Positions 33,811 through 43,448 of a stretch of DNA of 64,000 bases are shown piece after piece. The translations under genes were made by a program, and so were the position numbers. The notes below the pieces were generated by a model, which had not been told where the DNA came from, ran no database searches, and worked only from the letters and a program-made list of their open reading frames with translations. How positions within the stretch are numbered: position 1 is the stretch's first letter; the number at the start of each line of letters is the position of its first letter. Source of the stretch: Hyphomicrobiaceae bacterium UBA7697 (GTDB taxonomy: Bacteria; Pseudomonadota; Alphaproteobacteria; Rhizobiales; Methyloligellaceae); NCBI GenBank assembly GCA_002482645.1, contig DLGJ01000005.1, forward strand, positions 774,834 through 838,833. Direction: 5' to 3'.

Positions 33811-35760
33811 ATGAAGCGTCCAATTGGTTTGGCCTTCGCGGCCATCGGTATCGTGGCCGTTGCGGCGAGCAGCCAGTGGCTCTTCCATTGGCTCAAGCCG
33901 ATCGGAGGTTTAACTGCCGAAGCAGACTTATCTGCCCACAACACCTACAGGGGCATCGCCCGGGTGGTCCCCGACAACATTCAACGCAGCGACGTTAACG
34001 TCGAGGCGGCCAGTTGGCGATCTCAGATCTCCACAATGCGTGCGGCGGAAAAGCCCGATGGCCTGCGGGCAACAATTGCTGGGCTGCTGTTTTCGTCGAC
34101 CGCGCTTGCTGCAGAGAATTCGGCTGAAGAGCCGTCCAAGTGGACCTGTCCGATGCATCCTCACTACATCGCAGACCATGCGGGAACTTGCCCGATCTGC
34201 GGGATGGATCTCGTCAAACTTGAGACCGGTGCCGACAAGCAGGGCGCTCCGGCAGGAGAGCGGCGCGCCAGCATCGTTATCCCCCCCGAGACACTTCAGA
34301 CGATGGGTGTTCGAGTTGCCAAGGCCGAAGTGTCGAGCTTTGGCAGAGTTATTCGCAGCTACGGTCTAGTTGCCGAAAACGAACGGCTTCAAACTGAAAT
34401 GTCGGCCCGCACCGAAGCCTGGATTGAGGATCTGATAATCCGCGCCGTTGGCGATGAGGTCGAGAAGGGTGATTTGCTTTTCACGATGTATGCGCCCGAA
34501 TTCATTGTGTCTCAACGCGACTACTTAAACGCCCTTAAAGGCGGGAGCCGTGCGCGCATGAACTCCGTCAAGACGCGCCTCAGAGCTTTTGGCATGCAAG
34601 ATCAGGTGATTGAAGAACTCGAACGCACGCGTGAGGTAATGGAGTTCGTTCCGTTTTATGCCGACCGCGACGGAACGATCGCAATGATAGATCTCCGCCC
34701 TGGAAGCTATGTCGAGCGAGGTACAATGCTCACCCGGATTCAAGACTATTCTCAGGTCTGGTTGATGGTTAGCGTTCCGGAAAAAGATCTGACGTTCATC
34801 GAACCCGGCACTTCGGCGCGTATCACGTTTCCCAATATTCCCGGTCGAGAGATCTTTGCGAAAGTGGAGTATGTGTACCCCACCGTTGACTCGCAAACAC
34901 GGACCGGCCAGGTGCGCCTTGTGTTTGACAACGTAGACGGTCAGCTCCGGCCCGGCGCTTATGCGGATGTAGCATTCGACGTAGAGCCTCAAGAGCGCCT
35001 AGCTGTTCCGTCTGAAGCCATCCTTCAGAGCGGCGGCGCCCGCTACGTTATTGCGTCGCTTGGGGACGGGCGTTTTGAACCAAGGGTCGTCACAACCGGA
35101 ATTACTTCCGGCCGTTGGACGGAGATCTCCGGCGAGATTGCGGCGGATGACGACATCGTCGTTTCCGGTCAGTTTTTGATCGACTCTGAGAGCGCACTAA
35201 GAGAGAGCTTCCGTAAGCTTGAGCGTTTGCAGTTGCCACTTGCACTCCTCAAACTCGACGACACGCAGTTTGCGATGATCGACCACATGGTCGATGCGGC
35301 GCTTTACCTTCATGAGGCGCTGGTTGATGGCTACGACGCAGAAGCTGACTTCCTTGACCCTGCGATCGCCGTTAAGAGCAATTTGTGGCCGAAGTTCCAG
35401 CACACGAAACTGGCCTTCGTTTTAGAAGATGCCGTGCGGGCACTTGAGGACGGGAAGGTCGCTGAGACGGAGAGCGAATTGCAAGCGGCACTCGCTGCGC
35501 TCGTCGCATCGCTTGAACCGTGGATGCTTGAAGGCGCCCCGGGCCACTATGCCGAGAAGAAGCTCGCGATCTACGAAGACAAAAAAAGTGGCAGCAAGTG
35601 GTTGCAGCTTTCGGGTAGCCCTTTGAACCCCTACAGCGATGACGACGCTCAGATGTTGCCGTGGCCAGCGCCCAAGGCGGGTCCCGCTGATGATGACGTG
35701 GCACGAGATACTGAGCCTGCTGATGCCGTCCCAAATCCTATGATCGGACACAATCATTGA
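33811..35760 (+). CDS. cusB: CusB-type RND adaptor with heavy-metal-binding domain
   Basis: A 649-residue membrane-fusion protein. The start at 33811 has GGGAGG 8 nt upstream. An N-terminal hydrophobic anchor is followed around residue 110 by WTCPMHPHYIADHAGTCPIC and GMDLVK, the HMBD zinc-ribbon-like metal site of CusB relatives. The barrel and hairpin regions follow (VRVAKAEVSSFGRVIRSYG, LRPGSYVERGTMLTRIQDYS, RPGAYADVAFDVEPQERLAV). It is longer than E. coli CusB, with a C-terminal helical extension of about 200 residues. It would pass Cu(I)/Ag(I) to the downstream CusA. Confidence 0.92.
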   Translation: MKRPIGLAFAAIGIVAVAASSQWLFHWLKPIGGLTAEADLSAHNTYRGIARVVPDNIQRSDVNVEAASWRSQISTMRAAEKPDGLRATIAGLLFSSTALAAENSAEEPSKWTCPMHPHYIADHAGTCPICGMDLVKLETGADKQGAPAGERRASIVIPPETLQTMGVRVAKAEVSSFGRVIRSYGLVAENERLQTEMSARTEAWIEDLIIRAVGDEVEKGDLLFTMYAPEFIVSQRDYLNALKGGSRARMNSVKTRLRAFGMQDQVIEELERTREVMEFVPFYADRDGTIAMIDLRPGSYVERGTMLTRIQDYSQVWLMVSVPEKDLTFIEPGTSARITFPNIPGREIFAKVEYVYPTVDSQTRTGQVRLVFDNVDGQLRPGAYADVAFDVEPQERLAVPSEAILQSGGARYVIASLGDGRFEPRVVTTGITSGRWTEISGEIAADDDIVVSGQFLIDSESALRESFRKLERLQLPLALLKLDDTQFAMIDHMVDAALYLHEALVDGYDAEADFLDPAIAVKSNLWPKFQHTKLAFVLEDAVRALEDGKVAETESELQAALAALVASLEPWMLEGAPGHYAEKKLAIYEDKKSGSKWLQLSGSPLNPYSDDDAQMLPWPAPKAGPADDDVARDTEPADAVPNPMIGHNH

Positions 35761-35789
35761 GCACAACCACGTATCGATAAGGTAACGAC

Positions 35790-38700
35790 ATGACCGGCCA
35801 CGATCTGGGAGCAGATCCCACAAAATCCGGTGTAGCCAAGATCATCGACTGGTCCGTAAGGAACCAAATTCTGGTTTTGACCGGGGCAATCGTGCTCATT
35901 GTGATGGGATGGCTTGCGATCAAGAAGACGCCGCTCGACGCGATTCCCGATCTCACTGACACGCAAGTGATCATTCGGACAGAGTTCCCCGGGCAGTCTC
36001 CACAAATAGTAGAGGACCTTGTCACTTATCCTCTGTCGACGACGCTACTTGGGCTGCCAAAGACTAAGACGGTTCGTGGGTTCTCACTGTTTGGCACGAG
36101 TTTCGTCTATGTCATTTTTGAAGACGATGTAGACCAGTACTGGGCCCGCTCTCGGGTCATAGAGGCACTATCCGCGTCGACGGGGTTGCTGCCGCCAAAT
36201 GCGATTCCCGAACTCGGCCCCGATGCGACTGGCGTGGGCTGGATTTACCAGTACGCCCTTATCGATAAGACGGGCGAGCGTGACCTGGCGCAACTAAGGA
36301 CTCTGCAGGACTGGTTCCTGAAGTTTGAACTGGCAACCGTTCCGGGAGTATCTGAGGTCGCTTCGGTTGGTGGCTTTGTGAGGGAATATCAGGTTCTGGT
36401 CGATCCCAATCGACTGCGCGCTTACGACATACCCTTGTCGCGCATCAATGAAGCGGTAGCCGCGGCCTCAAGCGAGGTGGGTGGTCGTGTGGTCGAGCAA
36501 GCAGAGACCGAACTGGTCGTTCGATCCACTGGCTATATCGAAAACTTGCAAGAACTGAAAGACGTCGTCGTCTACTCGGCCGGGGGTACGCCCGTGCTTC
36601 TCTCCGACGTTGCGAATGTCATTGAAGGTCCTGAGCTTCGACGTGGTGTTACTGAGCTCAATGGCGAGGGTGAGGTCGTCGGTGGCATCATCGTGATGAG
36701 GTCAGGCGAGAATGCCCTGACGGTCATTGATGACGTCAAAGAGAAGATCAAGTCTCTCCAAGCGGGCTTGCCGGACGGTGTTGAGATCGTAACCGTCTAT
36801 GATCGGGCGCCGCTCATACAGGGTGCGGTAGACTACCTTACGCATAAGCTCATCGAGGAGGCTATCGCCGTCACGCTAGTGTGCTTTCTGTTCCTGCTAC
36901 ATGTACGGTCTGCCCTTGTTGCGATCATTACGCTGCCTTTGGGCGTACTTGCGGCATTCATCGTAATGGCAGAGCAAGGCATTACGGCGAACATAATGTC
37001 GCTTGGCGGGATCGCCATTGCGATTGGGGCTATGGTCGATGCATCGATCGTAATGGTCGAAAATGCCCATCGAAAACTATCGATGATGTCCGCCGATGCT
37101 ACGCCCGAAGAGCGACGGGCCGAAATACTCCTTGCGGCCAAGGAGGTTGGGCCCGGGCTCTTCTTTTCTTTGCTCATTATTACGGTGTCGTTTTTACCCG
37201 TGTTCGCCTTAACCGGTCAGAGCTTTCGCCTATTTTCACCGCTGGCTTACACGAAAACGTACGCGATGGCCTTCGCAGCCATGCTGTCGGTCACGGTGGT
37301 GCCGGTGTTGATGGTCTGGCTTGTGCGCGGCCGATTGCTGCGAGAAGAGCAGAACCCGATCAACCGGTTCTTTGTGTCCGCATACAAGCCACTGGTGCGG
37401 CTCGCACTGAGAACGCGATGGTTTGTCGTTTTTCTGGCCATTGGTGCTCTGGCATCGGTGGCGATACCGCTGTCCCGAACAGGCACAGAGTTCATGCCCG
37501 CACTCTATGAGGGCGAACTGCTCTACATGCCGACCACTCTGCCCGGTGTCTCCATAACCAAAGCCAAGGAGATCCTGGCGCAAACCAACCGTTTGATCAG
37601 AACGGTGCCCGAAGTTGAACGTGTTTTCGGCAAGTTGGGGCGGGCTGATACTGCTACAGACCCGGCGCCCATATCGATGATTGAGACTTGGATAAAGCTT
37701 AGACCCAAGGAGGAGTGGCGTCCTGGATTGACTTCTAAGGAGCTAATTGCAGATCTCGACGCCCGCACGAAGCTGCCGGGGCTCGTGAACTCCTGGGGCT
37801 ACCCCATCAAGATTCGCATGGACATGATTTCGACCGGCATCCGGACACCAATTGGGATCAAGATTTCGGGCGATGATCTTGAAACCATTGAGAGGCTCGC
37901 CCTGGCCGTGGAAGGGCTAGTGAAAGACATTCCGGGAACGCGATCGGCCTTCGCGGATCGTGTCCAAGGCGGAAAATACGTCGAGATTCGGCCTAACCGG
38001 AGAGAGCTCGCCCGCCGGAACATAGATCTTGCCGCCTTCCAACAAGTTATCCAGACGGCGCTCGGTGGCATGAAGCTCGCGGAGAGCGTTCAGGGCCGGG
38101 AGCGTTACGGCATCATCCTGCGCTACGATCGCCCGTTCCGAGAGTCAACGGATCAGCTTGGAGAGATTCTTGTTCCCACGCCTCAGGGACAGCACATTCC
38201 CCTAGCCGAACTTTCAGAGATTGTGTTTGTTGACGGACCTCCGCTCATTCGTTCCGAGAATGCTCGGCTGACCGGTTGGGTGTTTGTCGACATTGTCGAT
38301 CGCGATATCGGCAGCTACGTCAACGAGGCCCAAACGGCAATCGAGCAGTCGCTCGACCTGCCTCCTGGCTATGCCATCACGTGGTCAGGTCAATTCGAAC
38401 AACTCCAGGAGGCGACTGAACGACTGCAGATCGCCATTCCAGCCGTCGTACTGATCATCTTTGTCTTGCTCATGCTTCACTTCGGCAAGCTAGATCGTAC
38501 ATTGATTATAATGATGTCACTGCCCTTCGGCCTCATTGGAGGCTTATGGGCTGTGTATCTGGCAGGCTACAACATGTCAGTCGCCGTCGGCGTGGGCTTC
38601 ATTGCACTCGGGGGGATCGCGGCCGAAACCGCTGTCGTTATGCTGCTCTATATCGACCAGCAAGTACGGTTGCACCCTCCCAAGACATTTGAAGAACTCC

Positions 38701-38981
38701 GAGAGGCTGTGATTGTAGGCGCTGCTATGCGCGTGCGTCCCAAACTAATGACGGTGCTTACTATCGTGGCCGGTCTTGCCCCTATTTTCCTTACCGAAGG
38801 GCTCGGATCAGATGTTATGCGCCGGATCGCTTTGCCGATGCTCGGTGGCATGGCGTCCACATTGTTTCTCACGCTCATCGTCATACCCGTCGTTTACCTT
38901 ATTTGGGAGGGGCGGCGGTATCGCTTGGTGAACGCTGAACAAGAAAGGCATGCATCGACGATTGCCAAGCCCGCCGAGTAG
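35790..38981 (+). CDS. cusA: CusA-type Cu(I)/Ag(I) RND efflux pump
   Basis: A 1063-residue RND permease. The TM4 motif reads GGIAIAIGAMVDASIVMVEN, the HME4/CusA form. The periplasmic loop has DMISTGIRTPIGIKISG, equivalent to the CusA segment bearing a copper-binding Met. The N-terminal TM is followed by LDAIPDLTDTQVIIRTEFPG, as in CusA. It lies 29 bp after the adaptor. No outer-membrane channel gene (cusC) is in the window. Confidence 0.95.
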   Translation: MTGHDLGADPTKSGVAKIIDWSVRNQILVLTGAIVLIVMGWLAIKKTPLDAIPDLTDTQVIIRTEFPGQSPQIVEDLVTYPLSTTLLGLPKTKTVRGFSLFGTSFVYVIFEDDVDQYWARSRVIEALSASTGLLPPNAIPELGPDATGVGWIYQYALIDKTGERDLAQLRTLQDWFLKFELATVPGVSEVASVGGFVREYQVLVDPNRLRAYDIPLSRINEAVAAASSEVGGRVVEQAETELVVRSTGYIENLQELKDVVVYSAGGTPVLLSDVANVIEGPELRRGVTELNGEGEVVGGIIVMRSGENALTVIDDVKEKIKSLQAGLPDGVEIVTVYDRAPLIQGAVDYLTHKLIEEAIAVTLVCFLFLLHVRSALVAIITLPLGVLAAFIVMAEQGITANIMSLGGIAIAIGAMVDASIVMVENAHRKLSMMSADATPEERRAEILLAAKEVGPGLFFSLLIITVSFLPVFALTGQSFRLFSPLAYTKTYAMAFAAMLSVTVVPVLMVWLVRGRLLREEQNPINRFFVSAYKPLVRLALRTRWFVVFLAIGALASVAIPLSRTGTEFMPALYEGELLYMPTTLPGVSITKAKEILAQTNRLIRTVPEVERVFGKLGRADTATDPAPISMIETWIKLRPKEEWRPGLTSKELIADLDARTKLPGLVNSWGYPIKIRMDMISTGIRTPIGIKISGDDLETIERLALAVEGLVKDIPGTRSAFADRVQGGKYVEIRPNRRELARRNIDLAAFQQVIQTALGGMKLAESVQGRERYGIILRYDRPFRESTDQLGEILVPTPQGQHIPLAELSEIVFVDGPPLIRSENARLTGWVFVDIVDRDIGSYVNEAQTAIEQSLDLPPGYAITWSGQFEQLQEATERLQIAIPAVVLIIFVLLMLHFGKLDRTLIIMMSLPFGLIGGLWAVYLAGYNMSVAVGVGFIALGGIAAETAVVMLLYIDQQVRLHPPKTFEELREAVIVGAAMRVRPKLMTVLTIVAGLAPIFLTEGLGSDVMRRIALPMLGGMASTLFLTLIVIPVVYLIWEGRRYRLVNAEQERHASTIAKPAE

Positions 38982-39069
38982 CGCCATCGAATGATTAGTC
39001 GCAAAAATCATGAGCGCTGTCCTCACTTGGCCGGCGAAATTCCTGCAAGCAAACACGAGAGAGAGTTCA

Positions 39070-39531
39070 ATGAACAAGATTTTGTGTATCGCGATCGTGA
39101 CGAGCCTCTACTTAATCGCTCCGACGAATGCCGAGGAGTCAAACACGGCCGATGGCAAGCTGCATCACGTTCAGACGCAACACGACAAGACAATGCGTAA
39201 CGATGATCAAAGTGAGAGCACTAAGTCACCCGCGGCGGAAAACGTTCCCGACAACACAGATCACAGTGCGATGAATCACAGTGAACCAATCCCGGATCGG
39301 ACACAGGCCTCAGGCATTGGTGTGGTCCATGCGCTTGATGCGGACAAAAGGATAGTCAACTTGACTCACGAGCCAATGCCGGAACTCGGTTGGCCGACGA
39401 TGACGATGGACCTTGCGGTCACCAAGCGAGTTGATCTTTCCGGGGTAAAGGCCGGTGACAAGATCAAATTCAAGGTGAAGCTTGGACGCGACAAAAAATA
39501 CCGCATTACGGATCTAGAGAAGGCGGAGTAG
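39070..39531 (+). CDS. cusF: CusF-like periplasmic copper protein
   Basis: A 153-residue protein with a signal peptide (MNKILCIAIVTSLYLIAPTN) and a His/Met-rich linker. The C-terminal CusF domain (GIGVVHALDADKRIVNLTHE) follows. The copper ligands are exact: H in LTHEPM, then W eight residues later, then M and M in WPTMTM, matching CusF H36, W44, M47 and M49. It would hand Cu(I) to CusB. It is the last gene of the cus operon, 88 bp after cusA. Confidence 0.92.
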   Translation: MNKILCIAIVTSLYLIAPTNAEESNTADGKLHHVQTQHDKTMRNDDQSESTKSPAAENVPDNTDHSAMNHSEPIPDRTQASGIGVVHALDADKRIVNLTHEPMPELGWPTMTMDLAVTKRVDLSGVKAGDKIKFKVKLGRDKKYRITDLEKAE

Positions 39532-39612
39532 GCTCGATTGCGGCGCAGAGACGCCCAAGGCGCAAGGGCCTCCTGATGAGGCACCAAAAGTCGCTGGTTA
39601 GGCGGCTCGATT

Positions 39613-39630
39613 GAAATGCAATCGCATTTC
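39613..39630. promoter_or_regulatory. Fur/Zur-like palindrome of unknown role
   Basis: GAAATGC-AATC-GCATTTC has perfect 7-bp arms. It resembles Fur-family operators of alphaproteobacteria, but no intact gene follows on either strand. It may be a regulatory remnant or a hairpin. Confidence 0.3.
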
Positions 39631-39824
39631 TACGCTTCGCAACGTTCCAGACTTCGGACTTGTTGATCGGCCTCGGCCTCTTGCTGGCAAAGTTTCTCGC
39701 TCTGCCTGCTGAATACTCCAAGGTTGAGCGCTATGAAATGTGGTTGGGTCGCACTTACACTCTTGTAATTCTGGACTTCTATCGATCGGATGGCCGAACG
39801 GTCAGGTCCAGACCAAGACGACAG

Positions 39825-40058
39825 GGGTGTATATCTCAGATGTTTCGGGTCATATCCCAACGCCGTCAACTCGCACCCCCAGCAATGAGCCGTGTCGCAG
39901 GCTTTGCTCCACACCAGACGAGGCTCAAGATTCTCGAGAATTCCTAGAAACTGACACCGCATTGGTTGTCGACGAACAAACGCCTGGCCTGCCGCGTCAA
40001 TGCCGTGAATGCAAAAGACGCGCTTCGCGTGATCCGAACCAATCGTCCCAAAGTTCAT
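39825..40058 (-). mobile_element. IS110-family transposase remnant
   Basis: The minus frame reads MNFGTIGSDHAKRVFCIHGI, then DAAGQAFVRRQ and ACDTAHCWGCELTALGYDP. This is the N-terminal (RuvC-like) part of an IS110-family transposase with decayed residues. The rest of the gene is missing. Confidence 0.7.
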
Positions 40059-40746
40059 CTCGGACGGCGCCTCTTTTTGGTTGTTATCAAACAACCTCGA
40101 TGGGTTCATTGCGATGCTAGCGGTGGAGCCGTCCACACTGTCGTGGGCGGACATCATCAAATGACGAGTTGGGGTCCCTCGATGGCGTTCATACGCTGCA
40201 CTCGGTGAAGATAGGGCCAGCGAATTGCAGCATTGTGCATTGACTGTGACATCGTCGCGGGGGCGCAGATAAGAACACGGTCGGATTCCGGTGGGTTGAA
40301 CGGATCTTCGATGTACTCGACGTCGCCTTGGATCTGATCTGAATGGAACTCTGACATATCCTGGAATGGCAACCGTAGTCTGGATTGAGAACACTCCGTT
40401 TGGGGAGTTCCAGTATCGTCTTTGCCAACGCGTCCCACGAACCACTGGGTCAAACGCGATACTTGGGCGATTTCATCGCTACCATGTCCGTGCTTGGTTC
40501 TCGGTGCAGACGTCCAGTTGAGTTTCTCCGATCTTCCAGTCTGAGACCGAACGATCCGGCTCTTCTGAAACGCCGGGCAACGTGGGCGCCTGGAGCACCA
40601 TACCGCAAGCGGGACCTTTTAGCACTGATTCAACTGTCGCGACTGGCGCTTGCTATTCTGTCCATTTATCCTCTCGTCCAGCATACGGTTCCAATAATGA
40701 AAAACTGCACTAGGTGAGCGAGAAGACCGTTCACCGTGTTTTATAT
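40059..40746. other. Degenerate spacer, no intact gene
   Basis: About 690 bp between the IS110 scar and the CPD ATPase. Several short overlapping frames occur, but none shows a recognisable domain or a good ribosome site. Probably decayed mobile DNA. Confidence 0.5.
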
Positions 40747-43146
40747 TCAAGCTTTACATTGCGTAGCACGAATGCCCTCCAGCCGCGTCCGCTTCAGAAG
40801 CATGGCATTCACCGCCACCAAGGCCGAACTCCCCGACATGGCGAGCGCGGCCACCTCCGGGCTGATGACAAAGGGATAAAAGACACCTGCCGCCGCGGGG
40901 AACGCGACGACATTGTAGCCCACTGCCCAGAACAGATTCTGATGCATCTTGCGCAGGGTCGCGCGCGACAGCTCGATCGCGCCAACGACGTCGTAGGGAT
41001 CGCTTTTCATCAGCACCACGTCGGCGCTCTCTATGGCAACGTCGGTGCCGGCGCCGATGGCAAACCCCACATCGGCTTGAGTCAGCGCCGGTGCATCGTT
41101 CACACCATCTCCGACCATGCCCACCCTCTTGCCTTGACCCTGCAACTCCTTGACCTTGTCAGCCTTCTGCCCCGGCAGCACGTCGGCGAGAACGGTGGTG
41201 ATGCCAAGACCCGACGCGATCCGGTCTGCGGTCGCCTGGTTATCGCCGGTAAGCATCGCGACCTCCACACCGCGTTCGCGCAGCTTTGCCACCATCGGGG
41301 CCGCCGATGGCCGTGGGGCGTCGGCGATGGCGATCAGCCCGACCAGCCGGCCCGCTTGCGCGATATGGACCACCGTCTGGCCGGCGCCCTCGAGCCGCTC
41401 AGCCTCGGGCTCCAGGCCGTTCATCGCGACCTGTCGCTCATCCATCAGGCGACGGTTGCCAAGAAGGATTTCCTGGCCTCCGATTGCGGCCTGCGCGCCT
41501 TTGCCTTCGATGTTCTGGAAACCGGACAGTGGCTGCATTTGCAGGTCGGCCGCACGCTTCGAAATGGCTTGCGCCAGCGGATGGTCGGACCCTTGCTCGA
41601 CGGTGCCCGCCAGAGCGAGGACCTCATCCACCGTCACGTCGGGAGATGCAACCGTCTCGACCACCTCGGGTTCGCCCATCGTCAGCGTCCCAGTCTTGTC
41701 GAAGACGATCATGTCGAGCTTGGTCGCTTCCTCCAGCGCGCCGGCATTCTTGAACAGGATCCCATTCATCGCGCCCAGCCCCGTGCCCACCATCACCGCC
41801 ATCGGTGTTGCCAGCCCGAGGGCGTCCGGGCAGGCAATCACGAAGACCGTGATGGTCAGCGTCAACGCGAAGAGCAACGGCTCGCCGATCCACCAGAACC
41901 AAGTGGCGAACGTCGCAAGGCCAATGACGACCGCGATCAGCACCAACCATTGTGAGGCCTTATCGGCAAGGAGCTGCGCCGGCGCCTTGGAGTTCTGCGC
42001 CTCCTGCACGAGCTTGACGATCTGGGCGAGGGCCGTATCGGCGCCGACCTTCGTGGCGCGGTATTTGAAGCTGCCGCTTTTGTTGATCGTCGCCCCAATG
42101 ACGCTATCGCCAGGCTTCTTCGCCACCGGCATGGACTCGCCGGTGAGCATGGATTCGTCTACCTGCGACTCGCCCTCGAGGATCTCGCCGTCGACGGGGA
42201 TCTTGTTGCCGGGGCGGATTACGACCGTCTCGTTCTTGCGCACTTCCGCGGTGGGTACTTCGGTTTCAATGCCGTCGCGCAGCACAATGGCCATCGGCGG
42301 CGCGAGGTTCATCAACGAGCGGATGGCATTTGATGCGCCGGCGCGGGCGCGCATCTCCAGCCAATGCCCGAGCAGGATGAAGACCAAAAGCACGGCGACT
42401 GCCTCGTAGAACTGAACGCCGGGAAAAAAGAAGGTGGCGCCGACGCTGAAGATGTACCCAGTGCCCACCGACAGCACGACCAGCACCGCCATGTTGAGCA
42501 CGCCATTCTGAAGCGCCCGCCACGCGGCTACGAAGAAGGGCCAGCTCGGATAGAGTACGGCCGCGCTCGCCAGGAAGAACAGCCAGAGGTCCAGGCGCAG
42601 CCCAAACGGCGGCGCCGGTGGCGTAAACAGCCCGCCCATCGGCGAGTAAACGAAGATCGGTACGCTGAAGATCAAGGCAATCCAGAAGCGGTTGCGCATG
42701 TCGCGCACCATGGCTTCCATGCTCATACCGCCGCCATGGCCCATCTCATGCGCGGCGTGATCCTTGGCGTCCGCTTTTCCAGCTTCCACCTTCGCCCTGC
42801 CCGCTGGCGCAGCGTGCTCATGCGCGGGCATCGCGACAACAACACTCTCAGCCGGCGGATCCTCAGGCTCGCAGATATGCGTTGGCACGAGCTCGCCGCC
42901 GCAGTGATAGCCGCACTCGCCTACCTTCGCCTTGATCGCCTTCAGGTCCGTGCGCGATTCGTCGTAGACGACGGTGGCACTGCCGGCGACGTAGTTCACC
43001 TCGGCCTTGTGCACGCCGGGAAGCCGGGCCAGTTGCTTTTCAACACCTTTCGCGCTCAGCGTGGAGATCAGGCCCGCGACTTCGACAATAGCCGTTTCCA
43101 CCAAGTAATCCTCAAATGCAATTTTTTCTGCGTGCTCAGTCCTCAT
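40747..43146 (-). CDS. P1B-type metal ATPase with CPD motif
   Basis: A 799-residue ATPase. The N-terminal HMA-like fold (VEVAGLISTLSAKGVEKQLA, KVGECGYHCGGE) lacks the CxxC metal site. A His-rich linker follows (PAHEHAAPAGRAK, HAAHEMGHGGG). Motifs: LTGESMPVAKK, TM6 IACPDALGLATP (CPD in place of CPC), FDKTGTLTMGEPE, GSDHPLAQA and GDGVNDAPAL. The changed third residue may alter metal or charge handling. The start is uncertain: 43146 has GGGAG adjacent; a GTG at 43101 has GAGG 8 nt upstream. Confidence 0.92.
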   Translation of the reverse strand: MRTEHAEKIAFEDYLVETAIVEVAGLISTLSAKGVEKQLARLPGVHKAEVNYVAGSATVVYDESRTDLKAIKAKVGECGYHCGGELVPTHICEPEDPPAESVVVAMPAHEHAAPAGRAKVEAGKADAKDHAAHEMGHGGGMSMEAMVRDMRNRFWIALIFSVPIFVYSPMGGLFTPPAPPFGLRLDLWLFFLASAAVLYPSWPFFVAAWRALQNGVLNMAVLVVLSVGTGYIFSVGATFFFPGVQFYEAVAVLLVFILLGHWLEMRARAGASNAIRSLMNLAPPMAIVLRDGIETEVPTAEVRKNETVVIRPGNKIPVDGEILEGESQVDESMLTGESMPVAKKPGDSVIGATINKSGSFKYRATKVGADTALAQIVKLVQEAQNSKAPAQLLADKASQWLVLIAVVIGLATFATWFWWIGEPLLFALTLTITVFVIACPDALGLATPMAVMVGTGLGAMNGILFKNAGALEEATKLDMIVFDKTGTLTMGEPEVVETVASPDVTVDEVLALAGTVEQGSDHPLAQAISKRAADLQMQPLSGFQNIEGKGAQAAIGGQEILLGNRRLMDERQVAMNGLEPEAERLEGAGQTVVHIAQAGRLVGLIAIADAPRPSAAPMVAKLRERGVEVAMLTGDNQATADRIASGLGITTVLADVLPGQKADKVKELQGQGKRVGMVGDGVNDAPALTQADVGFAIGAGTDVAIESADVVLMKSDPYDVVGAIELSRATLRKMHQNLFWAVGYNVVAFPAAAGVFYPFVISPEVAALAMSGSSALVAVNAMLLKRTRLEGIRATQCKA

Positions 43147-43189
43147 CTCCCAAGCTAGGGCGAGTCAGACTTCGCAAATGTCACCCGGT

Positions 43190-43399
43190 TCAGCCATTGT
43201 TGCAGCAGCAGTCCTTTGACTTGTCCTGCATCGCCGCTCGCCCCGTTCCTGGCCGCCGCTCTTTGGTAGTCTCGGCCGACGCCTGTGACCTCTGCTCAAT
43301 CTCAGCAGCGCTGCCGGCATTGGCCTCGCAGCAAGTTGCTTTGCTTCGCGCAGCTCTTTTCTCTACTGTCGAGTTTGCGTTCTTGGACATCGCACTCAT
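43190..43399 (-). CDS. Small Cys-rich protein
   Basis: A 69-residue soluble protein starting MSAMSKNANSTVEKRAARSK. The start at 43399 is set by AAGGAG 6 nt upstream. It has CCEA in the middle and ends KSKDCCCNNG, five Cys in all, and no signal peptide. It lies between the ECF sigma gene and the CPD ATPase, in the same direction. A cytoplasmic metal-binding role is plausible. Confidence 0.6.
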   Translation of the reverse strand: MSAMSKNANSTVEKRAARSKATCCEANAGSAAEIEQRSQASAETTKERRPGTGRAAMQDKSKDCCCNNG

Positions 43400-43448
43400 T
43401 TCCGTCTCCTTCGCCATTGTTGATATGGACGCATCGAAATCTCAGTCA

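Noticed and set aside
39630..40445. 271-codon minus ORF as one gene
   Set aside because: Only its middle matches a transposase; the rest has no domain, so the ORF is a fusion of remnants.
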